64,000 nucleotides of DNA. Origin: Oegoconia quadripuncta. Its lineage: Eukaryota; Arthropoda; Insecta; Lepidoptera; Autostichidae. Shown here one piece after another: positions 31,114-42,728 of the stretch (within the stretch, counting starts at the first letter, position 1; every line of letters starts with the position of its first letter). Both the position numbers and the translations under genes were made by a program. The notes under the pieces are model-generated. The model ran no database searches, was not told the DNA's origin, and saw only the letters and a list, made by a program, of their open reading frames with translations. Location of the stretch: assembly GCA_949316235.1 (NCBI GenBank), contig OX438744.1:3348001-3412000 (forward strand), read 5' to 3'.

Positions 31114-31405
31114 AACTATTTATAAATGGATTTTGATTTTCGAACGCTGGTACATTTTTGGAATTCTATATGTTCTATGTTATATAATGCATTCTAACTA
31201 TAATAACAAAGACAAATATAGGCTTCTTTATAATGCCTTATATGCATCGGCTTTGGGGCTAAAAACAGAGATAATTCTCTTTGAAAATGACCTATGAAAA
31301 GATAAAGTGAGATAAATCTTTTTTAGACACTCACCAACTATCAAATTCCAAAAAAGCAAAGCTTTTGCTATAGATACTTAACAGATTCGATTGAAACATA
31401 TATTA

Positions 31406-31818
31406 GGTCCTTACCTATGAAATTGGCGTTTTGTGTGAAGAATTTCATTAAGACTGTTTCCTCCATACAAAGATTTTTGATTTTTTTTGGGAACGGCAAA
31501 TCCAAATTTAGCTAAACTTTGTGTGTATTATCGAATAACATTAAGTTAAGTATAGGCAGAGTTAATTTTTAAAAGTAACCGCTTTATAAAAGTTTCATCG
31601 AATCTAAGAAATGATTATGGGAAACACGTGAAAAGAGCTCTGTTCAATTTTTTTTATTATGTGATTTAGCCCAGAAATTAAAAAATATTTCATGTGAAAC
31701 CTTGAAATAATATTAAATTTTCCAAATAAAAAACAAATTTGGATGTAGCTTTGAAAATCGCAGGAATTGGTACATATGATTAACGAAGAAAAAATACTCC
31801 AATTTCATAGGTAAACCC
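31406..31818. mobile_element. Inverted-repeat DNA element G, copy 2 (uninterrupted)
   Basis: Inverted ends share TTTACCTATGAAATTGG; the 413-bp body has no ORF. It is the reference for the split copy at 18466-19319. The target duplication is not certain. Confidence 0.85.
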
Positions 31819-31864
31819 AATGTAACTATTTAAATAAACACCTCTCGGGGTAAATGTTTCTATA

Positions 31865-31965
31865 CATCACACAATTTTTTACCCCTATCGGGATTCAAAG
31901 CCGCAACCGTTGATTTAACAGACAGAGTCACTATACACTACACCAATCATTAGTAGTTGTTTCTT
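31865..31965 (-). repeat. Diverged SINE B head (minus)
   Basis: CGGGATTCAAAGCCGCAACC and AGTCACTATACACTACACCA match the tRNA-like head of family B with many changes. Confidence 0.65.
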
Positions 31966-32622
31966 TGTAATATAAATGCGAAAATTTAGATGTTGGCTAC
32001 ATACCAGATATGATACCTGAATAAATTTGTATGAAATTCTCTTCTACATCATCTTGATAATATATGTTATTTAGTATAATTTATTACGAAATAACCACGG
32101 GATTATAGCAAATACGTGGTCATAACACTACTTTTACTAATTAAAGGTAACTACTTCAATCTGGTAATATATTGTGTAGCAAACATAAATTAATGTACGT
32201 ATATTTTCATGATTATAGCCACTGAGGTCTATTATTATTCGGCTCGTATTTCAAGCACGTATCGAGTGAAACCGAATAGGCGCCTATTTGGCAGTGGCTT
32301 GGGGGGAGAGTCTCAATTAGCAAAGATTCACTCTTCACTGGAGGTCAGGACTTAGTTAAGGTGAATACAGTGCAATACAAAAAGGTTTTATTTTCTCCCA
32401 CAAAAGTACACATAGCTCAATAAGCGCAAAATATAGCTTTTTTAAGAGATTGGTGTCCGTACTAAGAAACTTGTCTGACAGATCATCTGCCTCTATGGCA
32501 TGGTATTTTAAATTATGGCACGGGATGTGGGCTTATGCTTTGATTAGTGTGCGAGTGAATCTATAAAATTTATTAACTATAGCAGACTGTGGAATTTGTA
32601 GAAAGTTTAAATATATATAGAA
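31966..32622. other. Gene-free region, nothing recognised
   Basis: No gene or repeat was recognised. Confidence 0.3.
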
Positions 32623-32830
32623 CTAGCTTTCCGCCGGCGACTTCGTCTGCGTGGAAGATTTCATTAAAATCGGTTCACCAAAAAAATTTTTGCCTATATG
32701 TTAATCCAAGCCCTAATCTGTCTACGCACCAAATTTCATTGGAATCCGTCCAGCCGTATACGCGTGAAGAGGTAACAAACATACATACAGACATACACAC
32801 ACAAACTTTCGCATTCATAATATTATTAAA
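32623..32830 (+). repeat. Repeat F variant (plus)
   Basis: CTAGCTTTCCGCCGGCGACT, TCGTCTGCGTGGAAGATTTC, CAAATTTCATTGGAATCCGT and the ACAAACTTTCGCATTCATAA end identify a diverged subfamily of repeat F. Confidence 0.8.
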
Positions 32831-33139
32831 TTAAATAGGATAATGTCTAAGTCGAACAGAATAAATAAATTCTTATTTTTACGGCGAGAGAGAAATAATA
32901 AAAAACAATTTCATGTCCTTTGCAGACAGCACCTACATTTGTTTTATGTCATCGAATGACAAATTATTGCCGGATAAATGTGAAATCACCTATTTCTAAC
33001 ATTTCGTAATTTTGAAAATCATCGGTGATTAAACAAAATCATCTATGTTATTGTAAATATATTTCTACAACTAATCATACTGTAGACGACGCATCCTGTT
33101 AAAAGATTTAACTATAAAGAATAACTATGTACTATACAG

Positions 33140-33409
33140 GGTTATTTGAAACTCGACGTATTCCTACCAGGACATTAAGGGGCAGCCTAAATGGAAAAAA
33201 CTTAAAGCCCCCATATGTATGCCAAAATTTAATAGTTTTCGAGATATTAGGAATTTAGAGATTGTTATAGATGTGCATTAAGAGGGTTTATCCCACACAG
33301 TATTCCATACAAACTTAACCGATTCCAATGAAACTTTATATGCATAAAGCACATACATAGATCTAAAAAGTCAGTAGAGAATATTTTACAAATAGAGTGG
33401 AACTACTAT
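33140..33409 (+). repeat. Interspersed repeat H, copy 1
   Basis: The blocks GGGTTTATCCCACACAGTAT, CCATACAAACTTAACC and AGATCTAAAAAGTCAGTAGA recur on the minus strand at 43490-43725, in part with large differences between. Class unknown. Confidence 0.45.
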
Positions 33410-33727
33410 TTTTTTTATGCACGACGGATTCGTACTTGACCTCAATCATACCCGATGTTAAGTGAAGATGAGGTAGAAGGTGGAAGCGTACTGACCCGGA
33501 AACCCCAACACATTTGGGGGACTGGCTATCTTATCTCTGACAACCGGAACACAACAATGCTATTAACATTGCTGTTTGGCGACAGATTTAGATAAGATGG
33601 TGGTAGGTAGTCAGGCGGACATTTAAAATGCCCTACTACCAACATAACCGAGTACTTAAACATGTACCCCGCTGGGGAATGAAACCCGCGACCTCCGATT
33701 CGTAAACCCTATGTTGTTTACATTGAT
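33410..33727 (-). repeat. SINE family C (minus), nearly full
   Basis: Runs from GCACGACGGATTCGTACTTG through ACATTTGGGGGACTGGCTAT and AGTCAGGCGGACATTT to the B-box part of the head; the A box is cut off at GTTTACATTGA. Confidence 0.85.
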
Positions 33728-34092
33728 TTATTCTGATTTAGTCTGGTAAAATAAAACATATTTTATTTATCAAAATGAGAGTAGATACGGCCCAAGAAAT
33801 CTTCCGAGTTTATAAAGACGCCGGAACCTTCTTCCCTAATTACGTTCCTGTTACATTCGTTGTTACGCATAGAATGGTATTGTTTACCTCATTAAATTTC
33901 GTGAGGTTCCTTGTTTTCACTGCTCCTTGTTTTAGGGAATGTGTATTTTGAAATTAGTTACATCCATTGTTGACTCCTCCTGTTTTCTGAGGTTTGTCTT
34001 ATCACGTTTGCGTTGATTTACCTTCTCTAAAATTTATTGATACGTGTACGATCTGGGTGGTGATTTTCACGCGTTCGTGATATCAATGCTGA

Positions 34093-34162
34093 TAGACATT
34101 AGTACGTCTGTCACTTTCACACGTAAGTGCAAGTGCAAAAGTGACACACGTATGGATGTCTA
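34093..34162. repeat. Short foldback related to the element at 39946
   Basis: Imperfect arms starting TAGACAT enclose CACTTTCACAC...GTGCAAAAGTGACAC, the same core found at 39946-40095. Confidence 0.6.
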
Positions 34163-34258
34163 AACTAACATTCTATGGGACCTGCTAACTCTGTAATCAA
34201 ACCGCCATATTGAAATTGTCTCTGAATGATGAATTTACTAGTGATAGGCAAGACAAAA

Positions 34259-34308
34259 GTCGGTCATGTGAATGATATGACAAAAGTCATAGCATTCACA
34301 AGACCGAC
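34259..34308. repeat. 23-bp hairpin
   Basis: 34259-34281 and 34286-34308 are inverted copies with two mismatches around an AAAA loop (GTCGGTC...ATATGAC). Confidence 0.75.
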
Positions 34309-35077
34309 GAGTGACCCCTACCCGTTCATTTCGAACCTGAATAATTGTTAGTCACTAAAAGTCGAAATACAAACGGCGACAACTGTGGTTCGATACTAGC
34401 TCCAATACTCTGTTGTATCCAATACATTGCTTGTGCGATCTACCATACAGCGACAGAATACTTCTTCGACGAACGCTAGTAGTAATGTCTCGCGAATTAG
34501 GCTTATTCTCTGGCCAAATGCGTTAACCATAGCATAGCCGGAAAACTCAGTAACGAATGTGAACACTACTCTTGTTTTCCATTGTGCATGAACTTCTTTT
34601 CAACATACCCTTTTAACAAAACATACAAACGTAATCCTCATCAAATACAAATGTAAATTAAGATTCAGTTTCATGTAAATTCCGAGATACTACGGAAGCC
34701 ATACAGCCGTCAAGTTGGGTAGTCTAGGCCATTGTGATTTTATGGCTTCAGACTTCAAAGGCACCTTTGTGGTTTTGTGTACTCGCTCTGTACTAAACCA
34801 TGGAGAGTATTCTACAAGTTCTTTATGAAGGCAGTTAAGCCACAGTTGTAATTAGGCAGTAATCTTACTTCGTCCTCCAATTTATTATACATTGGATTTG
34901 GTAATTAGGAATAGGTTTCCTATTGTAAATAATTTAGCTCTTCTTTGTTATAGTTGTACAGTAAATAATGATTTCCTAGTTTGTGAATCATCAGGCTTCT
35001 GCCAAGCTAGCACAACTAACTCGACTCAGGTACGAAAGAGTTGAGATGGAATTATAGAATTGATCATATATATATAT

Positions 35078-35306
35078 AAATAAATAAATAAATATTTCGG
35101 ACACTTTCACCAATCATCCAGTCCCAAACTAAGCAAAGCTTGTACTATGGATACTAGATAAAACATACATAAATATTTATATAAACACCCATACTCAGGA
35201 ATAAATGTTCATATTCATCACACAAACATTTACTCGTCGCGGGATTCGAACCCGCAACCTTTGGTTTCGCTGACAGGGTCACTATCCACTACACCAATCG
35301 TCGTCA
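35078..35306 (-). repeat. SINE family B (minus), near full length
   Basis: AATATTTCGGACACTTTCAC to the tRNA-like head with CGGGATTCGAACCCGCAACC and ACTACACCAATCG. Confidence 0.88.
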
Positions 35307-35514
35307 TATCACCGTCCAGATAGCCTTGTGATCTCGAACCAATCATGTGACGCTATTTTCTTAATCTGTCGAGTTATGCTACGAAAATACAATATTTAAG
35401 ACACGAGAAATTTTGTGAAGTTGCTATCGGACCTCATAATAAGTTGTGCTAGCGCTGTAAGGCAGCACCTACACCGGTACAACGGTGTTCTCAATTGAAG
35501 GGATTAAATAATAA

Positions 35515-35850
35515 ATAAATAAATAAATATCTTTGCACAAACACACAGCGCCATGTAGGTCCACAGTAATTTTTTTGTAAATAAATACATAACTCGTGTG
35601 ATACAAACATATGCCCTTAGCGGATTTCGAACCCGCGACCTTGGGTGTAGCAGTCAGCGTTTCTAATCACTACACCAAACAGGTCGTCGTTATTCGTTAA
35701 AGCAAGTTAGAGGCCTCGTTTTTTTTTTGAGAGGAGAAGAAACGTTATACGATACCGTCGGGTCGACATATATGTCTACATATTTTATAATAGACAGCTA
35801 TACAGCTCTATCCGAAGATAGTGCCGGACTTTGACCGCTTAAAATTCCAA
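35515..35850 (-). repeat. SINE A with upstream leader (minus)
   Basis: 35515-35695 is SINE A (CTTTGCACAAACACACAGCG, head with GATTTCGAACCCGCGACC and ACACCAAACAGGTCGTC). 35696-35850 is the leader that also precedes the SINE at 16852, here without the mariner. The last shared block is GATAGTGCCGGACTTTGACC. Confidence 0.8.
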
Positions 35851-36099
35851 CTTTAGCCTCATTTTGAGGCAGTTGTCTGAGACCTGCGTTTACTACTCCA
35901 GACGGCTGCCAGGCGCCTCAGGCTACACAATACCTCAACTATTAGTTTGGTTTGGGTATCGGGCAGCCTTTGGGTGACCCCGGAGGAAGCGCTTTCACAC
36001 TCCTCTGCTTAAATCTTTCGTTCCCGAGCCTCTTTTCATTTCATGATTGACGTAATGTGAACTTGCACATGATCTCATTGGTTCTCGCTGCTTATCATT

Positions 36100-36280
36100 A
36101 CATCAATCATGTTGCCTGTCGAGAACCTTGTCCCAGCCATGTGGAAAAACTCCTGGTATACAAAAAAAAAACACAGCTGCTGGCTACTAGTCTGACAAAA
36201 ATCCACCAGTCCACACTAAGCCCTCGTGGTGGATTATGCTTCATACCCTCTCAGGAGACGGCCGTTGTAAGGCAATCGCT
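36100..36280 (-). repeat. Possible RTE-type LINE 3' end
   Basis: CCTCGTGGTGGATTATGCTT and CATACCCTCTCAGGAGACGG resemble the 3' end of RTE-like LINEs known from Lepidoptera. No coding sequence was recognised; the orientation and boundaries are uncertain. Confidence 0.35.
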
Positions 36281-36327
36281 TAATACATTAATCAATTGCA
36301 CGAAATGATAAACATAATAATTTCTCA

Positions 36328-36434
36328 GAAATGGGTTGGGGTTTTCGGGTCAGTACGCCTCCACCTTCGACCTCATCTTCACTTAACATCAGGTGCGATT
36401 GAGGTCAAGTACCAATCCGTTGTGCATAAAAAAA
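36328..36434 (+). repeat. SINE family C, 3' part (plus)
   Basis: GGGTTGGGGTTTTCGGGTCA, GTACGCCTCCACCTTCGACC and AAGTACCAATCCGTTGTGCA plus an A run. Confidence 0.85.
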
Positions 36435-36959
36435 ATGTCTCGAATCTTTTTACTGGGACGTGTCATGGAGAAGCACTTATGAAAGTAAATTGCGTTACTG
36501 TTAGTATTAGATGTACTGTGGCTTCTCAAAGATCAAATGTGAGCTCGGAGTAACTAGCTGCATTTCGAGAGATGGAGAGCATCTTTGTGTGGTGCTTTGC
36601 AATAAAAGCATAGAAATAGCACTGCAAAATTGAGAAGGGGTTTTTTAAAGTAGGCAGCTAACGCGGGAACATTAAACTTTCAAAGCTAGGATTTTTTACA
36701 GTGGATTCTTTGTAGTCATTCATACGTTCCGAAGACTTTACTGTAAGCAATTTAGATAAAGACAGTTACGCTTTATAACAATTTTCACACCTAATACCCA
36801 TCATCAAATAGAGAAAACACCTGTACATCTGAAGTGTGAATGTGGCTCGCTGATGCAAGGCAATATCCACTTGGGTGGCCACTTATTACACCCGGATGAG
36901 ATAAAACTATCGGTGCCAGGAAAATAATACAATTCCACAAAGAGGCAAATCTGAGCAAC
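36435..36959. other. Gene-free region
   Basis: Nothing recognised. Confidence 0.3.
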
Positions 36960-37560
36960 GAGCTGTTGGTTAATGGCGATCACAATAGATCGGCATATGT
37001 TTCAGTGATACAAGTCGCTGAGAACCTGCAACAGCCACATATACAACCAACAAAGCAACCATCAAATATCAGTCTCCACTGCTGGGCATGTCCTGGGCGC
37101 TGTGGACATGCCCTCTGTATGAAGACGACAGGCTACAGATGCTGCAGGGGATATGGGCTCACTAATATGGGCCCATTGGGCACGGCGATCTCGTAGGGAC
37201 AGAGGCGAACTTCGTACGGTTTAGAGGATACGCACACGCCTGGCACAGAAAGAGAGCCCGGCTCGAAATAGAAGAACGAACCCGAGACGGGACACGACCG
37301 TAGGTTGATCTGGCAGCCGGATGAGCAAGCCGTGATAGTATTGTCAAGCCCCAGAAAGGGGAGAATTGGCCATAGGGACAAGGACAGAGAACATGAAAAA
37401 TTTGCCGAGAGTCAAGAAGTGTGATACCGGGAAAGAGCCCCGAGCAAGTACCGGACGCACCTCTCATCGATTCGGCCCGTATAACCAAGATGGTTGATAG
37501 GGCCATGGGAAGGTGGAGGGTTTGCTGGGCAGGTCCGTCTCTAATTGAGAGAGAAATATG
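36960..37560. other. GC-shifted segment of unknown nature
   Basis: The composition is clearly richer in G and C than its surroundings. ORFs of 82 and 114 codons overlap on the minus strand (37133-37506), but neither shows a family motif and the codons look like shadows. It could be a decayed retroelement body belonging to the 3' tail that follows. Confidence 0.35.
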
Positions 37561-37925
37561 AAGCCATAATCTACTACCTGTCTGTCATGTCAATTTTATA
37601 AATTACCTGTATAAATATTCAGTATATTAAATAATGTTTAATTTTATCTATATGCAACTGTTATATTTAGTTATGTGGATGGATTTGCACAACTAGTACA
37701 ACTTTCCACATCGCGTCGGAGGCTCTTGATGTTGGGCTCCTCTGAAAACCAGCGCTGTTACAATTGCTACAGCATATGCTGAGATGGAGACCATTTTTGA
37801 CATCACACTGCATTCACCGCATTTCAAAATCTGTTTCTGTATATTGTGATAATTTTCTTGTTTTTATTAATATTGTTGTTGCTATAGTGTGGTGTCAAAT
37901 AAATATATGTCTATGTCTCATGTGA
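37561..37925 (+). repeat. Probable LINE 3' UTR (plus)
   Basis: GAGATGGAGACCATTTTTGA, ATTGTTGTTGCTATAGTGTG and GTGTCAAATAAATATATGTC resemble the end of a lepidopteran LINE transcript with a polyadenylation-like signal. Only one copy is present, so the call rests on general resemblance. Confidence 0.45.
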
Positions 37926-37934
37926 TCACAACCT

Positions 37935-38060
37935 CACCTGCAGCAGCAGTTTGGTAGCATTGTTGTATTCCGGTTGTCAGAGATAAGATAACCAATTCCA
38001 GAAATAAGTTGGGCACTTCCACCTTAGGCCTTATTGCCCTCATTTTCATTTAATATGAGG
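37935..38060 (+). repeat. Diverged SINE C fragment
   Basis: GCATTGTTGTATTCCGGTTG and TCAGAGATAAGATAACCA match the middle of family C; the 3' half is heavily diverged. Confidence 0.65.
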
Positions 38061-38324
38061 TATGAAAAACATAAATTGTTGTTGTGTTTATTTCATTTAC
38101 TTGGGTCATGGCATGCAAATAAATGGTCAAAAGAGCGTCCTGTGCCTCGAAATAGTTCTAAGATTTTGTTGCTGAGTAATAGCACGCTTAAGGAATAGCT
38201 GAACCAGCGAATGATCTCTGTTGCTTTCCATTTCTAAGTTTGCTGTGCAAGCGGTGGTTGTGAATAGTTTTATTTGTTTTCATACAAATGTGCGACAGTG
38301 ACTTTAATGTTTGTAAAGAAACGA

Positions 38325-38457
38325 GCCTACACCTTCCTCAAAGGCCGGCAACGCATCTGTGACCCTTTTGGTGTTGCGGGTGTCCATGGGCGGCGGTGAT
38401 TGTTTTCCATCAGGTGACCCGCATGCTCGTTTGCCGCCCTCTCATATAAAAAAAAAT
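38325..38457 (+). repeat. LINE 3' UTR (plus)
   Basis: AAGGCCGGCAACGCATCTGT, GTGTTGCGGGTGTCCATGGG, TTTTCCATCAGGTGACCCGC and TGCTCGTTTGCCGCCCTCTC plus an A run form a very common lepidopteran LINE 3' end of the Jockey/CR1 kind. Confidence 0.8.
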
Positions 38458-38592
38458 GAAGGTTCTTACAATGGCATCTTGAAAAGGCGTATAATATTTT
38501 GAACTTTGGTTTTCGATCAACACTATAACTTTAGTAAATCATTAGATTTCGTCAAAAGTTGAAATTTTGACCAGGAACTGCAACTTATCGCT

Positions 38593-38753
38593 TATCAGAG
38601 TAGTCATTTTGTCAAAGTGCACATTTGTTAGAGTGCATATTTGTCTGAATGATTATTTGACAGAGCAGACGTTTGTCAGAGAGGATATTTGTCAGACTGG
38701 ATATTTATCAGAATAGTTATTGGTCAGAGCGGACATTTCTCAGAGTCCTAATT
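38593..38753. repeat. Minisatellite, ten 16-bp units
   Basis: Ten consecutive units of 16 bp (one of 17) fit the consensus TGTCAGAGTGGATATT with two to six changes each. It is followed by unrelated AT-rich sequence. Confidence 0.85.
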
Positions 38754-39456
38754 TATAATTTACCTACTTGAAATTTAAATAAGAGCACATTAACTATTTA
38801 TATTTTGTATGCAGAATTTACGAATTATGTACTACACATATATATTATTATATTCACCCCTTTCATGGAGCTTTAATATATCATTTCACATATTTGAGCC
38901 ACGCAATATTGCTATAGCAACAGTGAAAAATGTGAAGAGCCAAATGGCACATTTATGGAATAAAAATAAAGGAAACAGATAAAGAAAACGCGGGCATTCC
39001 GAAACGCAATTGTACGAAATATCATTATTTCTTGTTTCGATACATTAGGCACATTATGTGCGATGTACGTACGTACATAAATCGATCAATCAGTTCCGAT
39101 AACGCGTTGGCGGAGAAAAAATGTATTATCAATGTTTATCGAATGCCTCTGATGTACCTAATAATACACATATTACATTTAGTGCTAAATATATGAGAAT
39201 ACCTACAAGGTTTTTTTAGTAGTACAGTCTGAAACAGATAAACCTTTGCGTCCCTAATGATATAATCAAAATATTCTTAGGAAATCATGAATATTTCTAA
39301 TAAAAAAAAAAACAAAACATTCTTAATTTTTTGAGTAAACTAAATTGTATAGGTTTCTCTGTTTCAGACTCTACCTTACTGACTTACTCTAAAACGAGCA
39401 TATTTATACTGTGTATAAATATTAGAGTTCAAATAAAAATGAGATTTGTGGTGGTG
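38754..39456. other. Gene-free AT-rich region
   Basis: Nothing recognised. Confidence 0.3.
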
Positions 39457-39528
39457 GAACATGTATTTTGTTTTATAGTTTCAAAGCTTATAGGACAGCT
39501 TTGAAACTATAAAACAAAATACATGTTC
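39457..39528. repeat. Perfect 32-bp hairpin with 8-nt loop
   Basis: 39457-39488 (starting GAACATGTATTTTG) and 39497-39528 are exact reverse complements around TATAGGAC. No mobile-element end is recognisable. Confidence 0.92.
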
Positions 39529-39945
39529 ATTTTTGATTTAATATCAGAGAACCGACTGACCAATAGGAAATAGTGTTCGCAATCCGAGTCGTAAAGGGAA
39601 ATTGGTTTTTATTTCACGTGCACGCGAATGAAGAGGCCCGGATATAACCTATTTCGTTTGCAAAAATGAACTGTACTTGCTTTTCTAGTACACGCGATGA
39701 TGACTTTTACGATATTTCAAATAATTGAAGCGCCTAAAATGGGCAATACACCTACGTAAGGTTCCATTCTCAATCTTTGGGTTGTGTCCTGGATTCGTGA
39801 GGTTGTGGTATCGACAAAAATACGCTGCTTGAAATTTTGGACACTTCAATCAATTTAATTAATTTTTAGATTTACATGGTCAACGTTCGTTCGAGGATTC
39901 TAATTATATTTGACGTCAGAGACAGTGTTGCCAATGCAACGAACA

Positions 39946-40095
39946 GGAACCCGATTCTCGCGCACTCGACTATTCACTGGCCAGAGACATTGACATATCT
40001 ATCTCTTTCACACTTATATGCGAGTGCAAAAGTGACAAATCTATCTATTGATGTCTACCGACAGTGAAATGTCGAGTGCGCGAGAATCGGGGTCC
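39946..40095. mobile_element. Foldback (MITE-like) element
   Basis: The 150-bp palindromic unit begins CCCGATTCTCGCGCACTCGA and ends with its near inverse (CGAGTGCGCGAGAATCGGGG). The inner arms have AGACAT and CACTTTC...GCAAAAGTGAC, shared with 34093-34162. Confidence 0.8.
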
Positions 40096-40401
40096 AGAGT
40101 CGCGTTTTGTTTCACGACATCCCCCCAACGGCAAGGGGAAAAATGTGGGGTAAAAATTCCTTTCATTGGCAACCTTGGCAATGTCAGTCTAAAATCAATC
40201 GTCAATACAAAAAATGCAAGTGGTCATTAAACTGTTACATATTATTTTATGCCACATAGGTATAGCTAAACTATCACATCACGGTTGCATTACAGGTTGC
40301 ATCATCAGATGTGAACAAAATATACGTGGGTAAACTCAATTAAATAAAACTAATACATACGTAAATAAAATACATCCAGACGACATAGAAGCTCTTTTTA
40401 A

Positions 40402-40490
40402 AAGTCAAAGTCATAAATGCTTTATTTTGTAAGAACACAGAGTACAATTAAAATAGTAAGTTTTTACATGTTTTAAGCTTTTATTGCTTT
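40402..40490 (-). repeat. LINE type-2-like 3' end, fragment
   Basis: AAAGTCAAAGTCATAAATGC and TTTATTTTGTAAGAACACAG match the terminal part of the copy at 50052-50350. Confidence 0.65.
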
Positions 40491-41084
40491 TGCATGATTT
40501 TTAAAAACTAAATGTATAAATGAAACGAATAGCGAATGCGATTGCGCCATGAATGCTTCCCGCTTTCTTACTTACACACACTAAATCATCACTAATATTT
40601 TAACGAAACCTAAGCTACTTATAACATGTTACGCTATCAACATTTGTTGTAGTAAAATGAGTTGTATTACTGCTTGCAATTTGGGAACTGTGATCTTGTT
40701 AATATTAATTACTTTTGGATTACGTTTCGGGATCGTTCATAAATGTAAGCAAACTGCAATGGCGGTTAGTCAACTTGGGGTGACCATGAAGCAGTCATTA
40801 TTAGGAAAATATAACGTGAATTTTCGTTGGTTCTAAGAAAACTCATTTAAAATTTTATAGCGATTAGCGCCAAATGAATTATGATAAAGAGATGTGATTT
40901 TTCAGAAGTAAAACATGTACTAGTAATTAATGCTCTTCTTATCTATCTAAACAGCGTGACCCCGATGAACTTGGTGGTTGATAGGTGTTTGTTGCTTTTG
41001 TTGATTCTAAAATTCTTCAGTCGAATTTTTTACAAATTCTTAATGCTCACATTTTAGATTTTTCTTACTGAATACATTAGAATA
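40491..41084. other. Gene-free region
   Basis: Nothing recognised. Confidence 0.3.
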
Positions 41085-41185
41085 GAATAGAATATGATTT
41101 ATTTGCTCTTGAATAGGGTACATTAGATTAGGTGTTGTTACGATAAGATCCGCCTAATTCAGTCATTACAATGACAAGCAAATAG
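41085..41185 (-). repeat. LINE 3' tail (minus)
   Basis: Near-identical to 13976-14090: AATATGATTTATTTGCTCTT, GAATAGGGTACATTA and GATCCGCCTAATTCAGTCAT. Confidence 0.8.
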
Positions 41186-41989
41186 AGATATGATAGATTA
41201 ATTCTATAAAATGTAAAGAGGGCTTAAATGTAATTTGATGGTTATTTCTCGGCATAATTTCAAAAATAAACGTGATAATTGAATCTTTTTCGCAATTTAT
41301 GATTTTTAAATTCCGCCCACAAAATTTAGAGTTCTGATAAGTAGTTAACCATTTCCATTAATCAGTTAAGCATCATTGAAGCTCTACGTAAGCTGAGAAT
41401 GAAATTTAGACTTTCATAACTACCCACATGTGTCCAACATACTATGCTTTTCCTAAATAATTTCAAATCAATCAAAAATTATGGTGAACCTACAACACAG
41501 AGGTTCCGCACTCGTACGATCAATTATACAAGTACCTAAGTATTTAGCTTTTACGGCTCTCGGGCCTCTTCGTCACTTCGCAACTGTTGCCCGGCATTCC
41601 TGCCTTCGAAACATGTTGGAATATGTTGAAACATGTCCCGGAATGGCCTGGCGCAACGCGGAACAAGCTTGTTTAAGTTTATGCGCGCCCTAATTGCCTT
41701 CGAGTCGTTTTAATGCGGGTAGATTGATGATGGCGCAGAATTATAGAGATTTAAGCCGGTCTCCCGGTTACCAGGCAATTCGTCTTGGATTAACAGAATG
41801 TCTTTCTGCCTCAACATTTGTTTTAAGGTTTTCAGAATTTATAATATATTTAATTGTTGGTGATTTATGTAAGAATCTGAAGAATCTAATTGCTGTGTGT
41901 AAAAACCTCATATTTGTTATATTTTTTAAGGTTAACCGAATCTAGCCAGAGAGATAACGTCTCATTTTCATTTCTTTGTCAACTATAAT
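41186..41989. other. Gene-free region
   Basis: ORFs of 70 and 83 codons (41481-41945, plus) show no family motif and are probably chance. Confidence 0.3.
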
Positions 41990-41993
41990 TATA

Positions 41994-42723
41994 CCGGATG
42001 AGTGTTTTACCGTAAGGAATAAAATAGGGCCGTAGGTAAGTGAAATAGAAGTTTTTGGCATAGGTAGGTAGTTTATTTTATTTTTTTCAGAAGAGCCTGC
42101 TTGAGTTTGATATGCTTGAGTTTGCGTTTGAGTTTTGTTTGAGTTCCTATCATGCGAAATTTATTTTGAACTCATATTTTCTCCAAATTTTCTTCATTGA
42201 CTTAATTTAATTATGTAATTATGTGGAATAGACTACAAACGCGACCGTCAAATGACACAATTAACGGTTTATTCGATGATGGTTTTCAAAAAAAAAATTA
42301 AACTACCTATGCCAATACCTTCTCTTTCACCTACGTAATATGTAACTACTAAATCCTATAAAATTATCACTCGAAGGATGTACATCTTCACACACAAATA
42401 CATACCAATGCGCATACGCAATTTACCACTCCTATCTAATACCATATCCGTGGAAGAAAAGTGTTGAAACATTTACCTACCATCTCACTACATTTTTTAT
42501 CTTACTGTTCAATTTACTTTTGTTTTGTGATAAGTAGGTACTGTATTAGTTTGGCAACCCCTTCTGGGAATGTTGGTACAAAATACTTACTAAATGTTAA
42601 GTTGTGTTTCTCAATTAAGTGAATGTTGTGTAAATATTCTGTGAGAAATAAAGTCTAAAACCTAAACCTTCACCTACCTTATATGACCTATTTTTATCCT
42701 TACGGTAAAAAAAACTCATCCGG
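41994..42723. mobile_element. TATA-target DNA element, copy 2, with LINE insertion
   Basis: Ends CCGGATGAG / CTCATCCGG with TATA on both sides (41990-41993, 42724-42727). Inner blocks are TTACCGTAAGG, AAGTGAAATAGAAG and GGCATAGGTA. 42335-42668 is a LINE 3' end inserted with the duplication TTCACCTAC. A second LINE fragment sits on the right target site. Confidence 0.85.
42335..42668 (+). repeat. LINE-type 3' end inserted in the DNA element
   Basis: TTCACCTAC is repeated at 42326-42334 and 42669-42677. The right edge has GAGAAATAAAGTCTAAAACC, a polyadenylation-signal-like end. The body is not recognised. Confidence 0.7.
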
Positions 42724-42728
42724 TATAG

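Larger units (their letters stand above)
33728..35077. other. Gene-free region with two short inverted repeats
   Basis: No ORF was recognised. It contains the inverted repeats annotated at 34093-34162 and 34259-34308. Confidence 0.35.

Noticed and set aside
37133..37506. Overlapping minus-strand ORFs of 82 and 114 codons
   Set aside because: No recognised motif in either frame; kept only as a compositional anomaly.
41600..41640. p53-like paired ACATGT sites
   Set aside because: One half-site misses the consensus and there is no gene context.
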